This document shows positions 61,900 through 64,000 of a DNA stretch of 64,000 nt, in pieces; within the stretch, counting starts at the first letter, position 1; each line of letters starts with the position of its first letter. The position numbers and the translations under genes were made by a program. This stretch comes from Nocardiopsis sp. CC223A (GTDB lineage Bacteria > Actinomycetota > Actinomycetes > Streptosporangiales > Streptosporangiaceae): positions 1 to 64,000 of the forward strand of contig NZ_JASFDV010000011.1 in assembly GCF_030766825.1 (NCBI RefSeq), written 5' to 3'. The notes under the pieces were generated by a model. It was not told where the DNA came from. It ran no database searches and saw nothing but the letters and a program-made list of their open reading frames with translations.

Positions 61900-62981
61900 A
61901 GCACCACCACCGACCTCAGCACCTCACCGCGTTCCATCCGGGCGAACGCCTCCTCCACCTCGTCCAACCCGACCCGCTCGCTCACGAACCCGTCCAGGTC
62001 CAGCCTCCCCTGGAGGTACAGGTCCACCAGCACGGGGAAGTCCCGCGAGGGCAGGCAGTCGCCGTACCACGACGACTTCAGGGCGCCGCCCCGGCCGAAC
62101 ACGTCCAGCAGCGGCAGGTCCAGCCGCATGTCGGGGGTGGGCACCCCCACCAGTACCACGGTCCCGGCCAGATCACGGGCGTAGAACGCCTGCTCGTAGG
62201 TCCGCGGGGTGCCCACCGCCTCGATCACCACGTCCGCGCCGAACCCGCCGGTGAGGTCGCGGATCGCCTGCACCGGATCGGTCTCGGCGGCGTTCACCGT
62301 GTGGTGCGCGCCGAAGCGCCGCGCCCACCGCAGTTTGCGCTCCTCCACGTCCACGGCGATGATCCGGTGCGCCCCCACCAGGTTCGCCCCGGCGATCGCC
62401 GCGTCGCCCACGCCGCCGCAGCCGATCACCGCCACCGAGTCGCCGCGGGTGACGCCCCCGGTGTTGACGGCCGCGCCGATCCCGGCCATGACGCCGCAGC
62501 CCAGCAGCCCCACCGCCGCGGGGGCGGCCTGCGGGTCCACCTTGGTGCACTGCCCGGCCGCCACCAGGGTCTTGTCGGCGAACGCCCCGATGCCCAGGGC
62601 GGGGGACAGCTCGGTGCCGTCCTCCAGGGTCATCCTCTGCTGCGCGTTGTGGGTGTCGAAGCAGTACTGGGGGCGGCCCCGCAGGCAGGCACGGCACCGG
62701 CCGCACACCGCCCGCCAGTTCAGGACCACGAAGTCCCCGGCCTGGAGGTCGGCCACCCCCTCGCCGACCGCCTCCACCACCCCGGCGGCCTCGTGGCCGA
62801 GCAGGAACGGGAAGTCGTCGTTGATGCCGCCCTCGCGGTAGTGCAGGTCGGTGTGGCAGACCCCGCAGGTGCGGACGGCGACCACGGCCTCGCCGGGACC
62901 CGGGTCGGGTACCACCACGGTCGTCGACTCGACGGGTTGCCCCTTGGCGCGGGCCACCACGCCCCGGACTCGTTGCGACAC
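61896..62981 (-). CDS. mscR: S-(hydroxymethyl)mycothiol dehydrogenase
   Basis: A 361-aa zinc alcohol dehydrogenase from the GTG at 62981 (ribosome site AAGGAGA 9 nt before). Catalytic zinc ligands are Cys39 and His63-Glu64; structural zinc ligands are Cys93, 96, 99 and 107. The nucleotide motif [12 protein letters not shown] is in the middle. It oxidises the spontaneous formaldehyde-mycothiol adduct using NAD+, the first step of mycothiol-dependent formaldehyde detoxification. The frame is open to 63179 but the extra residues lack family character. Confidence 0.92.
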   Translation of the reverse strand: MSQRVRGVVARAKGQPVESTTVVVPDPGPGEAVVAVRTCGVCHTDLHYREGGINDDFPFLLGHEAAGVVEAVGEGVADLQAGDFVVLNWRAVCGRCRACLRGRPQYCFDTHNAQQRMTLEDGTELSPALGIGAFADKTLVAAGQCTKVDPQAAPAAVGLLGCGVMAGIGAAVNTGGVTRGDSVAVIGCGGVGDAAIAGANLVGAHRIIAVDVEERKLRWARRFGAHHTVNAAETDPVQAIRDLTGGFGADVVIEAVGTPRTYEQAFYARDLAGTVVLVGVPTPDMRLDLPLLDVFGRGGALKSSWYGDCLPSRDFPVLVDLYLQGRLDLDGFVSERVGLDEVEEAFARMERGEVLRSVVVL

Positions 62982-63126
62982 GGAGATCGTCTCCTTCCGA
63001 ACGGTGAGCGTCCGCGAGCGCGCTCGCGGTACCGCCACCCTCGTCCACCGGCCGGCCCGTGTCCACCACCCCACCCGTTCGGCGAGAGGGAAAAGGCCCG
63101 GCCCCACCGCCCCGGCGGCCGCCCCC

Positions 63127-64000
63127 TCACAGGGTGAGCGCCGACTCCTCCACCTCTCCGGGCTCCGCAGGCCGAACACGGTCGACCAGATGCACCATGC
63201 CGACGTCGGGGAAGGGGATCAGGGTCTCTCCGTCCTTGGCCGTCGGCACAGCGGTCCGCAGCGTGGCGGTGGCCCCCGCGGCGAAGGGGATGCGCAGCTC
63301 CTCCCACTCCGGATCACCGTGAACGTCCTCTTCCCAGGTGAACACGGCCTCTCCGTGCTCCTCGCAGAAACGGCGGCCGTTCTCCTGCTCACAGCCCTCG
63401 AACAGAGGGGAGCGGCCCCCGGGGTCCGCCGACCTCTCCGTCACCATCACCAGCCGGAACCCTGCCGGCTCGGGTCCGGGCTCAACGGGGGCGTAATAGA
63501 TCCAGGCCGTGTCCCGATCATCGGAGACCTCGATCTGTACGGGTTCCCAGTCGGGGGAGTCCAGTACGGCGATCGGCAGCGGGAATGCGGCGACCTCCCG
63601 CTCCACCTCCTCCCGCTCCCGGTTCAGCTCGGCCTCGGAGACCCACCACAAGGACCCCGCGACCAGGGCGTTGACGGCCAGTACCGCTCCGAGCGCGCTC
63701 GGCAGCCGACGGCCGGAGCGCAGGACGGCGACACCGACGAGCGCCACCAGCGGGCACAGGAGGAACAGGAGCACGGGAAGGAGGAAAGGCAGCGAGTCCA
63801 CCCGCGACCAGGCCGACAGGACCACGGGTGTGCCCGCCAGCACTGCCGTGGTCACCGCCGTGGGCGGACCCCACGGCCCGGGGACTCCCCGCGACCGCAG
63901 AAAACGGCCGCAACCCCAGTGCACCACCGCGACCAGCACCACCACGGCCACGACACCGCCGAAGGACTGGGATTCCGGGGCCTGGAGCAGCAGGACCGGT
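63127..64000 (-). CDS. Membrane protein of unknown function, cut by the window edge
   Basis: The frame continues past the right edge; the start at 63951 may be internal. About 3-4 hydrophobic helices precede a ~150-residue soluble domain with an [11 protein letters not shown] helix, S-P-D-W-E-P-V, and a Cys pair ([13 protein letters not shown]). It is not recognised. The coding pattern is less extreme in GC than that of many neighbours. The domain after the helices is probably extracellular. Confidence 0.5.
   Translation of the reverse strand, partial: PVLLLQAPESQSFGGVVAVVVLVAVVHWGCGRFLRSRGVPGPWGPPTAVTTAVLAGTPVVLSAWSRVDSLPFLLPVLLFLLCPLVALVGVAVLRSGRRLPSALGAVLAVNALVAGSLWWVSEAELNREREEVEREVAAFPLPIAVLDSPDWEPVQIEVSDDRDTAWIYYAPVEPGPEPAGFRLVMVTERSADPGGRSPLFEGCEQENGRRFCEEHGEAVFTWEEDVHGDPEWEELRIPFAAGATATLRTAVPTAKDGETLIPFPDVGMVHLVDRVRPAEPGEVEESALTL

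Overview
The window is very GC-rich actinobacterial chromosome. The best clue to genus is the secreted protease at 11255-12394: its predicted 188-residue mature part closely resembles the acid-stable alkaline proteases described from Nocardiopsis. Together with a Pup-proteasome locus, mycothiol-dependent formaldehyde metabolism and an IdeR-type iron box, this points to Nocardiopsis or a close relative. That assignment is from memory of the families, not from a search.

Layout. 1-1.3 kb: two genes, a DUF2637-like membrane protein typical of integrative elements and an aldo/keto reductase, are both cut off at one point (about 898-932), so the left edge looks like an old recombination scar. 1.76-3.3 kb: dop, apparently leaderless. 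3.4-11.1 kb: accessory metabolism. This holds a flavin/F420 oxidoreductase-fold protein, an SDR convergent with a TetR gene, a small NAD(P)-binding protein preceded by three copies of a palindromic operator, and a PucR-regulated MFS transporter plus amidohydrolase. 11.25-12.4 kb: the protease. 12.4-15.1 kb: a 2.7-kb gene-poor stretch dominated by a 1.6-kb inverted repeat. 15.1-18.6 kb: pup, prcB, prcA, pafA. 18.7-30.4 kb: the usual downstream actinobacterial block (FKBP lipoprotein, formyltransferase-like protein, DUF3866, fused pafBC, tatA, tatC, DUF397, lipid kinase, helY). In most actinobacteria dop and pup are adjacent; here they are 11.8 kb apart.

30.4-37.1 kb: a levan/fructan locus, with a LacI repressor, secreted GH32 levanase, and lipoprotein-permease-ATPase importer; a -35 element overlaps a LacI-like palindrome. 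37.2-41.9 kb: panD, a small conserved protein, an MFS exporter, a Pro/Gly-rich membrane protein, and an FhuF-type ferric reductase with an iron box. Two copies of a 124-126-bp MITE-like element, each bracketed by 9-10-bp direct repeats, sit at 30.47 and 40.77 kb, both between convergent genes.

42.5-47.0 kb is the most interesting part. A TetR gene with an unusually AT-rich palindrome lies next to an opposite-strand operon of prolyl oligopeptidase, a 35-codon acidic peptide with its own Shine-Dalgarno sequence, a strong hairpin, and a JmjC/cupin oxygenase. This looks like a minimal, possibly undescribed RiPP (ribosomally made modified peptide) pathway.

47.3-64 kb: an MsiK/UgpC-type ABC ATPase, lnt, fxsA, a PaoABC-like molybdenum aldehyde oxidoreductase operon with two small accessory genes, a SUFU-domain protein, a CtpE-like P-type ATPase, an NRDE protein, mycothiol-dependent formaldehyde detoxification (mscR plus an MBL hydrolase), and a membrane protein that runs off the right edge.

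No tRNA, rRNA, complete transposase or CRISPR array was seen. Repeat identities and hairpins were worked out by eye.
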